NCBI GenBank assembly: GCA_965203685.1
Contig: OZ241908.1
Coordinates: 3,286,001-3,350,000 of the forward strand
Reading direction: 5' to 3'
Source: VXYL01 sp965203685
Lineage (GTDB): Bacteria > Pseudomonadota > Gammaproteobacteria > Pseudomonadales > Azotimanducaceae
DNA: 64,000 nucleotides
A model generated the notes under the pieces. That model worked only from the letters and a program-made list of their open reading frames with translations. It was not told where the DNA came from and did no database searches. Numbering within the stretch: position 1 is the first letter of the stretch; each line of letters opens with the position of its first letter. Made by a program: the position numbers and the translations under genes. Below are positions 15,199 to 24,230 of this stretch, one piece after another.

Positions 15199-18182
15199 CA
15201 GGCGATTCCTCGTGCGGCGTCGATACGCCCCGCGACGACCTTCACGGCCTCGACCTCGGAGACGCCCCCGGCCGCCATGATCTCGGCCCGCTCCGCCTTC
15301 TCGTGGCGCTCGGTCGCGGCCAGCGCCAGCACCGTCGACGGCGGCACGGCGCGGAAGAGGTTCATCCCGGCGGCGCCCATGACCACCCCCTCCGTGTACT
15401 GGCGGTGCGCCTTGCGCGTCGACAGCATCATCGCCGCCTGCTCGTCGGTGAGCTCCCGGAAGCGCTTCATCTCCTCGACCTCCTCCTTCGGGCAGACCAG
15501 CGCGATCCACCACTCGATCATGTTCAGGAGCTTCTTCGCCACGTCCGGGAAGTCCTCGAGGTTCTGCGTGGCGAGCCACAGCCAGGCGCCGAGCTTCCTC
15601 CACATTTTCGCCACCTTGACCAGGTACGGCGCGAGCTGCGGATGCGTGGTGACGATGTGCGCCTCGTCGATCGCGAAGACGATCTCGCGCTTCGCGTTCT
15701 GGTCGCGCTCGGCGATGGTGTTGACCATGTTGATCATCGACACGCACGCGAGCGCCAGGTGCGCCTCGTAGCCCTCGCGCGCGAAGTGCGCGAGGTCGAC
15801 CAGCGTCACGTCGACCTCGGGCCACGCCGCGCCCTCGCGGTTGAACACCTCGCCGCCGAGGGAGTCGCAGAAGAGCGCGATGCCGTCGCCGAGCTCGCGC
15901 ATGCGCGCCCGCTCCGCGGCGTCCCGCTCGTTGCCGCGGGCGTCCCGTCCGAACGCGTAGAGCGCGTCGCGGACGTGGTCCGGTCGCACCTGTTCGCCGC
16001 CCGCCCGCGCGGCCCGCGCCCCGGCGATCACCGCGTCGCGCAGCGCGCGGCGGTCCGCGCGCGACATGCGGTCGAGCTCCTTGGCCTCGCCGCCCGTCGC
16101 CATCAGCACGGCGACCGTCTCCATCTCCTGGAGGATGTCCCGCTCGACGTCGACGTCGTCCTCGTCGCCCTCGTCGCGGGCCACCGCCTCCATCTCCTCG
16201 TCGATGAGCGCGCCCGTGTCGCCCTCCTCGCCGGCCAGCGCCGCGGCGTCCCGGAACGGCGAGAGGCGCGCGCCGCCGCCGGGCTTGATCGTCACCCGGT
16301 TCACGCTGAGGCCGAGCGACTCGAACCAGTCGACGAGCAGGCCGAAGCTGTTGCCCGCCTCGACGATGAAGAGCCGCGGGCGGTGCATCGCCACCAGGTT
16401 GGCGAAGATCCCGGCCAGCGTCGCCGACTTGCCCGCCCCGGTTGGCCCGATCAGCAGCATGTGCGCGTTCTTGCGCCTGTCGTACTTGTTGAGCGGGTCG
16501 ATCGCGAGGGGCTGCCCGCCGCGGTTCCAGAAGAGCATCCCGGGATTGCCCGTGCCGACGCTGCGGCCGTACACCGGCAGCAGGTTGGCGATGTGCTGCG
16601 TCATGTTGACCTTCGCGTAGCGCCAGCCCGCCCTCCGGTCTCGGTCCGGGTCGTAGACCATCGGCAGGTGCGCGACGTACGCGTCGAGGATGCGCATGTT
16701 GTCGAACGGCGCGACCGCCCGGAACCCGTAGCGGAGCAGGAGCGTGCGCGCCTCGTCGGTCGCGCGGTCGAGTTCCGCGGGCGTGCGCGCGCGCAGGAAG
16801 AACGCGTAGCCCGCGCGGAACATGCGCTGGCGCGACGACATCGCGGCCTTGGCCGCGTCGCAGTCCTCGCGGGCGCGCATCGCCTCCACCGACTCGCCCT
16901 TCGCGGCCCGCGCGATCATGTCGATGTGGCCGTCGACGAGGTCCTGGGGCAGCGGCACCAGCGTCGTCTGGTAGACCGTCCCCGGCGGCAACCGGTCGAG
17001 CAGCGTGTTGATGGCGTCGCCCTGGCGCGTCTCGCCGGTGACGTGGCCGACGCCCGGGGTGCGGCGCAGCCCTTCGACGGTGAGGATCCGCGCGCAGCAG
17101 CCCTCGAACCACCAGCACCGGTGGCGGAAGTCCGAGCGCGGGTTGCAGTAGAACATCGACTCGACGAAGGCGTCCCCGTACGTCGCCTCGACGCCGAGGC
17201 CCTCCGCGTCGCCGACGAGCTCCCGCTCGAAGGCCGTCGAGTCCTCGGGCGTCAGGTCCGTCCACGTGTTGAACCAGCGCCGCATCCAGCCGTGGAACTC
17301 CTCTCCCGACAGCGGCCGCACGCCCACGCCGATGCCCTCGAGCGCCTTCGCGAGCCGCTGCGCCGTCTCGACGAGCGCCTCCATCATGTCGTCCGGCTCG
17401 TTCACGGCGAACTTGCCGACGCCGCGGCGCCGGTAGACGACCATGTACGTCCGCTCCACGGACGCCCCCCAGCGCTCGTGCGTCACCTCCTCGTCGACGA
17501 AGAGGCCGTCGTCCTTGGCGGAGGCGATCATGTGCCGCTCCAGGATGCCGAGGTACTCCCGCGAGTACGCGGTCCCAGCGGCCGCCTCGACCGGGTAGTT
17601 CCGGACGCGTTCCACGGACGTCCGCACGTCGAGGTCGCGCCACGTGTAGGTCTGCACGACCCACGGGTTGGCGTCGCGCTCCTCGAAGCCGTCCTGGATG
17701 ACGTCCTGCACGTGGTCGCGGACGTCGCGCAGGTACGCCTCGGAGCGGCCCTCCGTGCCCACCGGCCGGAGCTCGAACACCGCGCCGAGGCTCATCCCGT
17801 CCTCGAGCAGGATCGCCTCCAGGCGTCCCTCGCGGTCCTCGACCGCCTCGACCCACGGCAGCAGGTCGACGAACGACCGCTCCGGCCGGTAGATCCCCGC
17901 CGCGTCGGCTGCGCGCAGTCCCCGGCGCCGGGCCCGCTCGCGCGTCGGCGCCGTCGGGTGCCGGACCGGGGACGCGACCGGCCCGTGCGCGGTCCCCGCG
18001 CCGCCCGCGCCCGCGGCGGGGACGAAGGCCTCCTTGAACGCCGCGAGCAGGCCGCCGGACTTGCGCGCCGGCCGCCCGGCTCCGTCCGCCGGCGGCGGGC
18101 CCCCGTTCGCCGCACCGCCCCGCGCCGCCTCGCGCCCCGCGCCCGGGACGAACACCTCCTTCACCGCCGCCAGCATCGACAT
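15198..18182 (-). CDS. traC: Conjugative transfer ATPase, VirB4/TraC-like (PFL_4706, TIGR03744)
   Basis: Codes for 994 residues. The Walker A box GPTGAGKSATL is near residue 577 and the Walker B segment IVFAIDEAH near 830, followed by LWLATQNLEDF as in VirB4-family ATPases. The N-terminal half (about 90-500) is the VirB4-type domain that contacts the inner-membrane complex. Residues 1-75 are unusual: the helix LAAVKEVFVPGAG is repeated as LAAFKEAFVPAAG, separated by low-complexity Gly/Ala/Pro. The protein energises pilus or mating-pore assembly at the cytoplasmic side of the inner membrane. Stop and next start overlap (TGATG). Confidence 0.93.
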   Translation of the reverse strand: MSMLAAVKEVFVPGAGREAARGGAANGGPPPADGAGRPARKSGGLLAAFKEAFVPAAGAGGAGTAHGPVASPVRHPTAPTRERARRRGLRAADAAGIYRPERSFVDLLPWVEAVEDREGRLEAILLEDGMSLGAVFELRPVGTEGRSEAYLRDVRDHVQDVIQDGFEERDANPWVVQTYTWRDLDVRTSVERVRNYPVEAAAGTAYSREYLGILERHMIASAKDDGLFVDEEVTHERWGASVERTYMVVYRRRGVGKFAVNEPDDMMEALVETAQRLAKALEGIGVGVRPLSGEEFHGWMRRWFNTWTDLTPEDSTAFERELVGDAEGLGVEATYGDAFVESMFYCNPRSDFRHRCWWFEGCCARILTVEGLRRTPGVGHVTGETRQGDAINTLLDRLPPGTVYQTTLVPLPQDLVDGHIDMIARAAKGESVEAMRAREDCDAAKAAMSSRQRMFRAGYAFFLRARTPAELDRATDEARTLLLRYGFRAVAPFDNMRILDAYVAHLPMVYDPDRDRRAGWRYAKVNMTQHIANLLPVYGRSVGTGNPGMLFWNRGGQPLAIDPLNKYDRRKNAHMLLIGPTGAGKSATLAGIFANLVAMHRPRLFIVEAGNSFGLLVDWFESLGLSVNRVTIKPGGGARLSPFRDAAALAGEEGDTGALIDEEMEAVARDEGDEDDVDVERDILQEMETVAVLMATGGEAKELDRMSRADRRALRDAVIAGARAARAGGEQVRPDHVRDALYAFGRDARGNERDAAERARMRELGDGIALFCDSLGGEVFNREGAAWPEVDVTLVDLAHFAREGYEAHLALACVSMINMVNTIAERDQNAKREIVFAIDEAHIVTTHPQLAPYLVKVAKMWRKLGAWLWLATQNLEDFPDVAKKLLNMIEWWIALVCPKEEVEEMKRFRELTDEQAAMMLSTRKAHRQYTEGVVMGAAGMNLFRAVPPSTVLALAATERHEKAERAEIMAAGGVSEVEAVKVVAGRIDAARGIA

Positions 18183-18191
18183 GCCCGCCTC

Positions 18192-19214
18192 CTACCGCGT
18201 TCCCGGTTGCGGACCGTCCGCCGCGGAACCGGCGTCCTCCGCCGTCCCGTCCTCTCCGGCCGGGTCCGCCGCCGCCTGATCCGGCGCGTCCGCGTCGGCG
18301 GTCTCCCCGCCGATGAACCCGCCGACCGCGTCCGCGACCGCCGCGCCGCGCGCCAGCGCGTCGCCGACCATCTCCGTGACGTCGCCCGATAGGACCGCGT
18401 CCGGCCCGGGCCGCGACTCGTTCCCCGTCAGGAGCGACGACAGCCCGGCGCGCCCGGCCACCACGTCGCCGACGTCCGGACGCCGCGCGCCGACGTCCGC
18501 CCCGGCGCGGTTCCCCGCGTCCTCGGGCGTTCCTTCCGCCGCCCACGCCCGGCCCGCGGGGTCCGCGCGCGGCGACGGCACGAACGGCTCGGCGCTCGCG
18601 TCCGCCTCCCAGGCGGGCCACTCCGCGGGCGGAACCGTCGACACCGCCTCGCCGGGCAGGGCGTACTCGGTGCGCTCGAAGAGGGGCAGCGCCGTGACGT
18701 AGCCGGGCACGCCGACGCCCAGCGGCGTCGCCACGTGCGGGTAGACGTAGACCAGGACGTCCGGGTTCGCGAGGCGCGGGAACACCGCGTCGAGGCCCGA
18801 CACGGCGCTGCCCGACCACCCCGGGTGCAGGGGCGGCGGCCAGCGCTCCTCGACCACGAACGCCCCGGTGCACGCGAGGCCCTCGCAGTCCCGCTGCTCC
18901 AGAATGCCCGACAGCAGCCCTTCGGCAGCCGCGGTCTCAAGGCACTCCCGCACGCGCACGGGCGACGGGCCGACCAGCGCGGCGCGCAGGCGCGTGGTGC
19001 GCGCGAAGCGCTCGCAGAACGCCCGCATGCGCACGTCCATCGGACCCGACGCCGGCGCCGGGTCCGCCGTCCCGTACGCCTCCCGGTACAGCTCCTCGAG
19101 CGACGTCTCCGAAGGTGGCAGGACGGCGCCCCCGCCGACGCAGCCGCCGAGCAGCAGCGCCGCGAGCACCGCGCCCGCGGCCATGACAGTCCGATTCGTC
19201 AGTTCCCGACTCAT
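18192..19214 (-). CDS. Conjugative transfer lipoprotein (TIGR03751-like), extended
   Basis: Codes for 340 residues from the ATG at 19214, chosen because it overlaps the previous stop as ATGA and has GGGAGA nine bases upstream. A lipobox (LLLGGC) is followed by VLPPSETSLEELYREAYG, the conserved start of the ICE T4SS lipoprotein. Members I recall are much shorter. Here a cysteine-bearing domain (RMRAFCERF, VRECLETA, QRDCEGLACTGAF) and PDVLVYVYPHVATPLGVGVPG are added, then a disordered Ala/Asp/Pro tail of about 130 residues. Probably an outer-membrane-facing, VirB7-like part of the core complex; the extension is unexplained. Confidence 0.8.
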   Translation of the reverse strand: MSRELTNRTVMAAGAVLAALLLGGCVGGGAVLPPSETSLEELYREAYGTADPAPASGPMDVRMRAFCERFARTTRLRAALVGPSPVRVRECLETAAAEGLLSGILEQRDCEGLACTGAFVVEERWPPPLHPGWSGSAVSGLDAVFPRLANPDVLVYVYPHVATPLGVGVPGYVTALPLFERTEYALPGEAVSTVPPAEWPAWEADASAEPFVPSPRADPAGRAWAAEGTPEDAGNRAGADVGARRPDVGDVVAGRAGLSSLLTGNESRPGPDAVLSGDVTEMVGDALARGAAVADAVGGFIGGETADADAPDQAAADPAGEDGTAEDAGSAADGPQPGTR

Positions 19215-19480
19215 CCTCGCCATTCTCCCGTCGGTCCCGGCCGGCGCCGGCCGCCCGCCTTGCGTTCCAGCAGCACGCCGCCGGCGACGCCGGTCGCCAA
19301 CGCTGCGAGCAGCGCGCCCGCGACCGCCGCCGCGGCCCACAGCCCCAGCGCGGCAGCCGCGAGGCCCTCGGCCAGGACCGTGGCCCCGGCGGCCGCGAGC
19401 AGCCCCGCCACCGCGCGCCGGCCCATGCCGGGGCGCACGCCGCCGTCCGCCTCCGCTCCCGTCACCTCCGTCGTCCCCAC
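19211..19480 (-). CDS. Small T4SS-cluster membrane protein
   Basis: Codes for 89 residues from a GTG at 19480 with GGAGG about 6 bases upstream. Two hydrophobic Ala/Gly/Leu segments (about 24-45 and 47-70) suggest a hairpin in the inner membrane. It lies between the TraB-like and lipoprotein genes and overlaps the lipoprotein start (ATGA), so it belongs to the operon. No named family recognised. Confidence 0.65.
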   Translation of the reverse strand: MGTTEVTGAEADGGVRPGMGRRAVAGLLAAAGATVLAEGLAAAALGLWAAAAVAGALLAALATGVAGGVLLERKAGGRRRPGPTGEWRG

Positions 19481-19493
19481 GTCGGTCCTCCGG

Positions 19494-20855
19494 TCAGTCC
19501 AGGTCCGCCGCCACCGCCGGACCAGCCCCGAAGCGCGCCGCGGCGGCGTAGCGCACGCGGCGGCCGTCGAAGCGGTAGTCGACGTGCAGCTCCGTCTCGA
19601 GGTGCACCGAGACCTTCGTCCCGGGCGCCACGTAGACCACGTCCACCTCGCGGTCGAGGCGCTCGCGCATGTAGCCCGTGAACTCCCGCACGACCTCGAC
19701 GGCCGCCCGGCCCGCCGCGTAGTCCGTCTCCTGCCCCGGCCGGACCTCCGCCGACGACGCCGTGCCCTGCGGCCCCCGCCACTGCGCCCGGACGGTCTGC
19801 GCCTCCGCGAACGCCGCCCCGAGCGCGCCCAGCGTCTCCGCGCCCATCATCTGCAGCAGGTAGCGCCGGGCGTTCGTCACCCGCCGCCCGGGCACGCACG
19901 GATGGCCGCTGCCGTCCGACAGCCAGGCCCAGTCCTTGCCGTCCTCGCGCACGCGCTCGGGCGTGCCGGGGTCCGGCAGCGTCCGCACCCGCCCGTCGGC
20001 GAACACGAACGTCATGCTGTCGACGCCGCCGCGCACGCACGACAGGGTCCAGTCGCCGTGCGCGCGGCCGCTCACCACGGCGTGCTGCACGTCCGGGATC
20101 TCCCAGCCGTTCGCCACTAGGTTGCGCGCCCCGAGGATGATCTTGAACGGGTACGGGTCGGACACCGTCGTCCCGTTCGGCACCCGGCCGATGAGGCCGG
20201 TCACCGCGGAGGCCCCGGTCAGCACGGAATTGCGCGGCACGGTGTAGACCTTCTCCGTGCACTCGCCGTCGGGGCACTCGGGATTCTCCTCGCCGCCCTT
20301 CGCGCCCACGACGCTGCGCTGACCGGAGACGTACTCGGCGACCGTGGACTCCGGCGACCCGTAGCCGCCGGCGCCCCAGACGTAGTCGCCGGACGCGCGC
20401 GCCGCGGGCTGCTCGCTCGCGACCCGCGAGACGAGATTCTCCACCACGCCCCGGGCGCGCGCGAACTCGCCGCGCTGCGCCTCGAGCTGGGTGCGCACGC
20501 GGTCGTCGACCGTGCGCCGCTGCTGCTCCCGCTCGCGGCGCATCTCCGCGCGCACGCGGTCCTCCATCGCGGCGAGCTCGCGGTTGCGCGCGAGCACCGC
20601 CTCGTTGCGCTCCTGCAGGCCCTCCACCTCCCGGCGCAGCTCCTGCACGGTGATGACGAGCGTGCGCACCTCGTCGTCCTTGGTGTCCGCCTCCACCCCC
20701 GTGAGGCGCGCCATCTCCCCGGTGAGCGCCTCGTCCGCCGGCGCGGAGCGCGCCGTGCGCACGTCCGGGCCGCCGCCGCAGCGCACCGCGGCGACGAGGG
20801 CGACGACGACCGCCAGCGCGACCGCCCCGACCCGGACCAGGATGTTCGAACCCAC
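19494..20855 (-). CDS. traB: TraB/VirB10-like T4SS protein (PFL_4705, TIGR03752)
   Basis: Codes for 453 residues: a short cytoplasmic end, one membrane helix (VGAVALAVVVALVAAV), a long coiled coil (about 60-145, LRREVEGLQERNEAVLARNRELAAM ...), then a periplasmic beta domain. That domain has YTVPRNSVLTGASAVTGLIGRVP, PFKIILGARNLVANGWEIP and ARRYLLQMMGAETLGALGAAF. This matches the TraB-like proteins of ICE T4SSs that span the periplasm and link inner-membrane and outer-membrane parts of the pore. Four periplasmic cysteines (PECPDGEC, LSCVRG, HPCVPG) may form disulfides. Confidence 0.9.
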   Translation of the reverse strand: MGSNILVRVGAVALAVVVALVAAVRCGGGPDVRTARSAPADEALTGEMARLTGVEADTKDDEVRTLVITVQELRREVEGLQERNEAVLARNRELAAMEDRVRAEMRREREQQRRTVDDRVRTQLEAQRGEFARARGVVENLVSRVASEQPAARASGDYVWGAGGYGSPESTVAEYVSGQRSVVGAKGGEENPECPDGECTEKVYTVPRNSVLTGASAVTGLIGRVPNGTTVSDPYPFKIILGARNLVANGWEIPDVQHAVVSGRAHGDWTLSCVRGGVDSMTFVFADGRVRTLPDPGTPERVREDGKDWAWLSDGSGHPCVPGRRVTNARRYLLQMMGAETLGALGAAFAEAQTVRAQWRGPQGTASSAEVRPGQETDYAAGRAAVEVVREFTGYMRERLDREVDVVYVAPGTKVSVHLETELHVDYRFDGRRVRYAAAARFGAGPAVAADLD

Positions 20856-20865
20856 CGCGCGCGCC

Positions 20866-21678
20866 CTACAGGCGGACCGTCTCGGCGAACGGCCGCCGGG
20901 TGACCACGTAGACCATCGTCGCGGAACCCGGCCGTCCGGCGGGTGCCAGCGTCGACGCCAGCCAGCCGGCGGCCACGAAGCGGCGCGCGAAGCCGTTGAC
21001 CTCCGGCCCGGCGGCGTGCTGCAGGAGCCGCGGATCGAGGTCCACCGGCGTCGCGCCCATGTTCACGAACTCGAGGCCGGCGACGTGCAGGCCGAGGCCG
21101 CTCCATGCCGAGCGCAGCCGCACCTCCAGCTGCCGCGCGTCGGCGTGCCGGTAGAGTCGCGCGAGGTCGCCGTCGACGTCCGCGGACGCGCGCGCCGCCC
21201 CCGGCAGCGTCTCCGCCACCCGCGCCGGCGCGTAGTCCTGCTGGACGGCGAAGCGGATCAACCGCAGCATCCGTTCGCCGTCGGACGGCGCCGCCGCGTC
21301 CCGGCCGGCCGCCAGGCCGGCGTCGTCGCCGGGACGCACCACGCGCAGGGTGCCTCCCGCCGCGCCCGTGCCGGCGGAGACGTCGAACAGCACGACCATG
21401 CCGTCGGACAGCCGCACCGGCACCCGGTACGGATCGAACGGCGCGTAGGCGTTCCAGTACGCCGTGTCGTTCACGAACGCGACGCGGAGCGCGCCCGACG
21501 CGGCGAGCGCCCTGGGGATGCCGACCTCGCCGCTGCGCGGGAACACCACCATCCGCTCCCGGCCCACCTCGAGGCGCAGCGGGATCGGGGTGCGCTCCCA
21601 GCGCACGGTCTCCGCGACGGCACAGAAAGCCGCAGCCGTCATCGCGATCGCGGCGATCAGCCGCCGCGCTCCGCCCAT
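20866..21678 (-). CDS. TraK-like T4SS protein (PFL_4704, TIGR03749)
   Basis: Codes for 270 residues. The ATG at 21678 is two bases after the previous stop. A signal peptide (IAAIAMTAAAFCAVAE) is followed by WERTPIPLRLEVGRERMVVFP, the family opening motif, and GIPRALAASGALRVAFVNDTAYWNAYAPF. The end carries GWLASTLAPAGRPGSATMVYVV. This is the VirB9/TraK-like periplasmic secretin-associated component that partners the TraB-like protein encoded directly downstream. The gene order is the conserved ICE order. Confidence 0.9.
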   Translation of the reverse strand: MGGARRLIAAIAMTAAAFCAVAETVRWERTPIPLRLEVGRERMVVFPRSGEVGIPRALAASGALRVAFVNDTAYWNAYAPFDPYRVPVRLSDGMVVLFDVSAGTGAAGGTLRVVRPGDDAGLAAGRDAAAPSDGERMLRLIRFAVQQDYAPARVAETLPGAARASADVDGDLARLYRHADARQLEVRLRSAWSGLGLHVAGLEFVNMGATPVDLDPRLLQHAAGPEVNGFARRFVAAGWLASTLAPAGRPGSATMVYVVTRRPFAETVRL

Positions 21679-21680
21679 GC

Positions 21681-22310
21681 TCACTCCTTCTCCGAAATCG
21701 CCGTCGCCACGCCGTCCAGGCAGTCGACGGCCAGGCCCCACGGGTTGACCTCCCGGTCCACGTCGTAGCGCGCCACCTTGACCGGATAGCGCACCAGGCG
21801 CTCCTTCACCGCCGTCCCCGACAGCGTCTCCTTCAGGTGCAGGTCGAGGTACACGACCCAGCGTCCGACGCCCCGGTAGACCACCTTGTCGAACCCGTAG
21901 CCGCGACCGGGGATCGCCCACACCGCCCGCTCGCGGCCGCGCACCTCAAGGCGCCGCTCGGCGGCGTCGGCGCGCAGCTCCTCGTAGCACGCCGGCGTCA
22001 GGAACGCGCGGAACCCCTCGACGCGCGCGGGGTAGTCCCGCGAGCCGTCCGTGGGCCAGCGGTAGACCTGCTGCCACATGTAGAACGCGAACGCGTAGAC
22101 GTCGCTCGCGCCCGGCTCGTCGACGCCGACCACGACGCCTTCCGTCAAGTCCGGCGGCACGAAGATGCGCACGTCGTCCGCGGCGCGCATCCAGCCCCAG
22201 CCGAGCACGGCCACCGCCATCGCGCTCGCGCCGAGGCCCGCGTAGAGCGAGCGGATCACGCGGTCGCGGCCGGCGAGCGCCGCCGTGTACGCCGAGTCCC
22301 GCATCGGCAT
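21681..22310 (-). CDS. TraE/VirB8-like T4SS protein (PFL_4703, TIGR03746)
   Basis: Codes for 209 residues. One membrane helix (LGASAMAVAVLGWGWM, about 27-42) anchors a periplasmic domain with the full family signature: IFVPPDLTEG, VYAFAFYMWQQVYRWPTDG, FRAFLTPACYEELRAD, AVWAIPGRGYGFDKVVY, VKERLVRYPVKVARYDVD and EVNPWGLAVDCL. It belongs to the inner-membrane platform of the mating pore, comparable to VirB8/TraE. The stop is two bases from the next start, consistent with one operon. Confidence 0.92.
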   Translation of the reverse strand: MPMRDSAYTAALAGRDRVIRSLYAGLGASAMAVAVLGWGWMRAADDVRIFVPPDLTEGVVVGVDEPGASDVYAFAFYMWQQVYRWPTDGSRDYPARVEGFRAFLTPACYEELRADAAERRLEVRGRERAVWAIPGRGYGFDKVVYRGVGRWVVYLDLHLKETLSGTAVKERLVRYPVKVARYDVDREVNPWGLAVDCLDGVATAISEKE

Positions 22311-22311
22311 C

Positions 22312-22752
22312 TCAGTGCTCCTCCTCCGGCGCCGCGTCCGCGTCCGCCGCGCGCGCGGCCGCCCGCGGCACGGTGCGCGCGGCCTCCCACACCCCCGAAC
22401 GCCGCAGCATCGAGTCGCCGCCGATGCCGTGGTCCTCCAGCCACGCGCGCGCGAGGTCGGCGTGGTAGCCCGTCGGCCGGCCGCGCTTCACGCGGCGCAG
22501 AACCTTGCCCGCGACGTAGACGGCCCCGATGGCGCAGACGGCGCCGCCGCCCATGCCGACGGCGAGCTGTCCGAACGCCGCCCCCGCGACGCTGCCGAGG
22601 GGAACGAAGACCGCGAGCGCGGCCAGCGCCGCGGCGCGCAGCTCGGCGTCCGTGAGCCCGAGCACCACCACGGGCTGCTCGTTCAGCCGCTCGGGGATGT
22701 AGGTCACCTCGTCGGACAACGTGCGCGGCTCCCTTGCCGGCGCGGGCCGCAT
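22312..22752 (-). CDS. T4SS membrane protein, TIGR03750 (TraL-like)
   Basis: Codes for 146 residues from the ATG at 22752, which overlaps the previous stop (TGATG). VTYIPERLNEQPVVVLGLTDAEL is the family opening segment. Two membrane helices follow (AAALAALAVFVPLGSVAGAA and AVGMGGGAVCAIGAVYVAG). The cytoplasmic end GYHADLARAWLEDHG is also conserved. Comparable in position and topology to TraL of F-like systems. The last 35 residues are Ala/Glu-rich and probably disordered. Confidence 0.88.
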   Translation of the reverse strand: MRPAPAREPRTLSDEVTYIPERLNEQPVVVLGLTDAELRAAALAALAVFVPLGSVAGAAFGQLAVGMGGGAVCAIGAVYVAGKVLRRVKRGRPTGYHADLARAWLEDHGIGGDSMLRRSGVWEAARTVPRAAARAADADAAPEEEH

Positions 22753-23165
22753 CACTCCTCGAGGATGCCGCTCGCCTGGTTCATCAGGAACACGATGATC
22801 ACCAGCAGGACGACGCCGATCGCCGCGTGCATGCCGAGATCGCCCCAGGTCGCGCGGCCGGCGGCGATCTCCGAGTACTTCGCGATCATGTTCTTGCCGA
22901 CGATGAAGAACACCACCGCCGCGACGATGAGCCCCGCGACCGACGCGATCTGCACCGCGTAGGCCTGGAAGATGCCGATGTAGTCGCCCTCCTCGACCCC
23001 GTCCGGCGGCTCGAAGTCCGGCAGGCCGGCGTGGCCGAGGGCCGCGGCCGCCAGCGCCGCCGCCAGCGCGGCGATCCGCAGCCGGCCGCCGTCGACGCCC
23101 GACAGCCCGTTCCACGCCGCCGCGCACCAGCGCGCCGCCGTCCCGTTCAACATGCGATGACCCAT
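22752..23165 (-). CDS. T4SS integral membrane protein, PFL_4702 (TIGR03745) type
   Basis: Codes for 137 residues from the ATG at 23165 (GAGGAG about 9 bases upstream). After an N-terminal hydrophobic segment comes GDYIGIFQAYAVQIASVAGLIVAAVVFFIVGKNMIAKYSE, and then WGDLGMHAAIGVVLLVIIVFLMNQA: two further membrane helices joined by a short conserved loop. These small proteins are considered pilin- or platform-like membrane parts of ICE T4SSs. Start of the next gene overlaps the stop. Confidence 0.87.
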   Translation of the reverse strand: MGHRMLNGTAARWCAAAWNGLSGVDGGRLRIAALAAALAAAALGHAGLPDFEPPDGVEEGDYIGIFQAYAVQIASVAGLIVAAVVFFIVGKNMIAKYSEIAAGRATWGDLGMHAAIGVVLLVIIVFLMNQASGILEE

Positions 23166-23204
23166 GGCCGCCCGCTCCTCGATCCTTCCCGTAGAACACG
23201 TCCC

Positions 23205-23453
23205 TCAGGACGACACCAGCCAGCCGAGCAGCATCACGACGAGCGTCGCCCGGAGAACCTTGCCGCCGAGCTCGAAGAACGTCATGCGCTCCCGGCCCCA
23301 CGCCTCGTACGAGCGGTAGACCACCCACGCGTACCACACGAGGCCCGCCGCGAAGACCAGCCCGACGACGAGCGTCGAGACCGCCTCCGGCGTCAGCACG
23401 GCGCCGCCCACCTCGTTCGCGGCCGTGAAGGCCGCCGCCTGCTCGGGCGTCAC
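23205..23453 (-). CDS. Small T4SS membrane protein, PFL_4701 (TIGR03758) type
   Basis: Codes for 82 residues from a GTG at 23453, chosen because the protein then begins VTPEQAAAFTAA like relatives that start MTPEQ. The longer frame upstream is Arg-rich. Two membrane helices: VSTLVVGLVFAAGLVWYAWVV and VLRATLVVMLLGWLV, separated by a short loop with YRSYEAWGRERM. It is the first gene of the 10.2-23.5 kb T4SS block. In intact ICEs the next upstream genes would be a RAQPRD protein and PFL_4697. Here about 28 kb of cargo intervenes. Confidence 0.82.
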   Translation of the reverse strand: MTPEQAAAFTAANEVGGAVLTPEAVSTLVVGLVFAAGLVWYAWVVYRSYEAWGRERMTFFELGGKVLRATLVVMLLGWLVSS

Positions 23454-24230
23454 CGGCGCGCGCCGGCGCACGCGCGGCACGGACCCCGGACGGAACCGTC
23501 CTCCGTCGGCGACACGACGCCGCGCACAGTCCATGCATCCACACCGCAACTCCCGCGGAACGAACGCCGCAGTGTGCCGCGAGCCGGAGGCGCCACAAAG
23601 CCGGCGGGGTCGCCGGCGGGGTCGCGTGCGCGTCCGCCCGGACCGGCAACGCATGGATCCTTCGGCCCTGGCGTCCGACGCCTGCCGGCACGTCCCGGAC
23701 CAGTGGTCAGCGCACCAGGCGTTTGGGCGGGTTCGGGGATTTCCCGGCGTTCACTTGACTCTTGGTGTGCACCGCGCCGCGAAGGCGCGGGGGGGCCGCT
23801 ACGCGGCGTTCCCCCCATCGGATCCAAGCCCGTCGACGTGACCACCGTCAACGCTGTGGCGAGCCTCCCGCCCATCTGGTCGACCGCGCTCGTCGCCGCC
23901 AAGCGCGTGCGGCATCGCATCGGCGCCGTGACGGGGTGCGCCGTCGCACAGGGCCACCGGCCGGATGACTCTGCCGGAGACCGCGCTACCGAAAGAACGG
24001 CACGATGCAGAAGCACCACCGGGCGCTGCCGCACGCCAAGGTGGGTGCGCCTTTGCGGCGCATCCGCTGCGCCGACGCGAACCTCGGGATCCGGCTCCCC
24101 TCAAGTTTCCTGGCGCCGACCATCGCCCGTCCGGCGAGGTCCGCGGCGCGGTGTGGCGAGACCGGCTGCGAAGGCGCGGTCTGGACGATCCCGCCCAACG
24201 CGTGGAGGCGCGACGGGAGCGGTCGCGCGG
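23454..24230. other. Gene-free stretch at the T4SS/cargo boundary
   Basis: No recognisable gene on either strand; long frames are Arg/Pro/Gly-rich. A seven-G run lies near 23790. It should contain the promoter of the T4SS block reading left, but no convincing consensus was seen. This is the left junction of the cargo. Confidence 0.4.

Noticed and set aside
13819..18873. Minus-strand frame of 1,684 codons
   Set aside because: Only its last 459 codons are the PFL_4710-type gene; the rest is an out-of-frame reading of the ATPase and lipoprotein genes.
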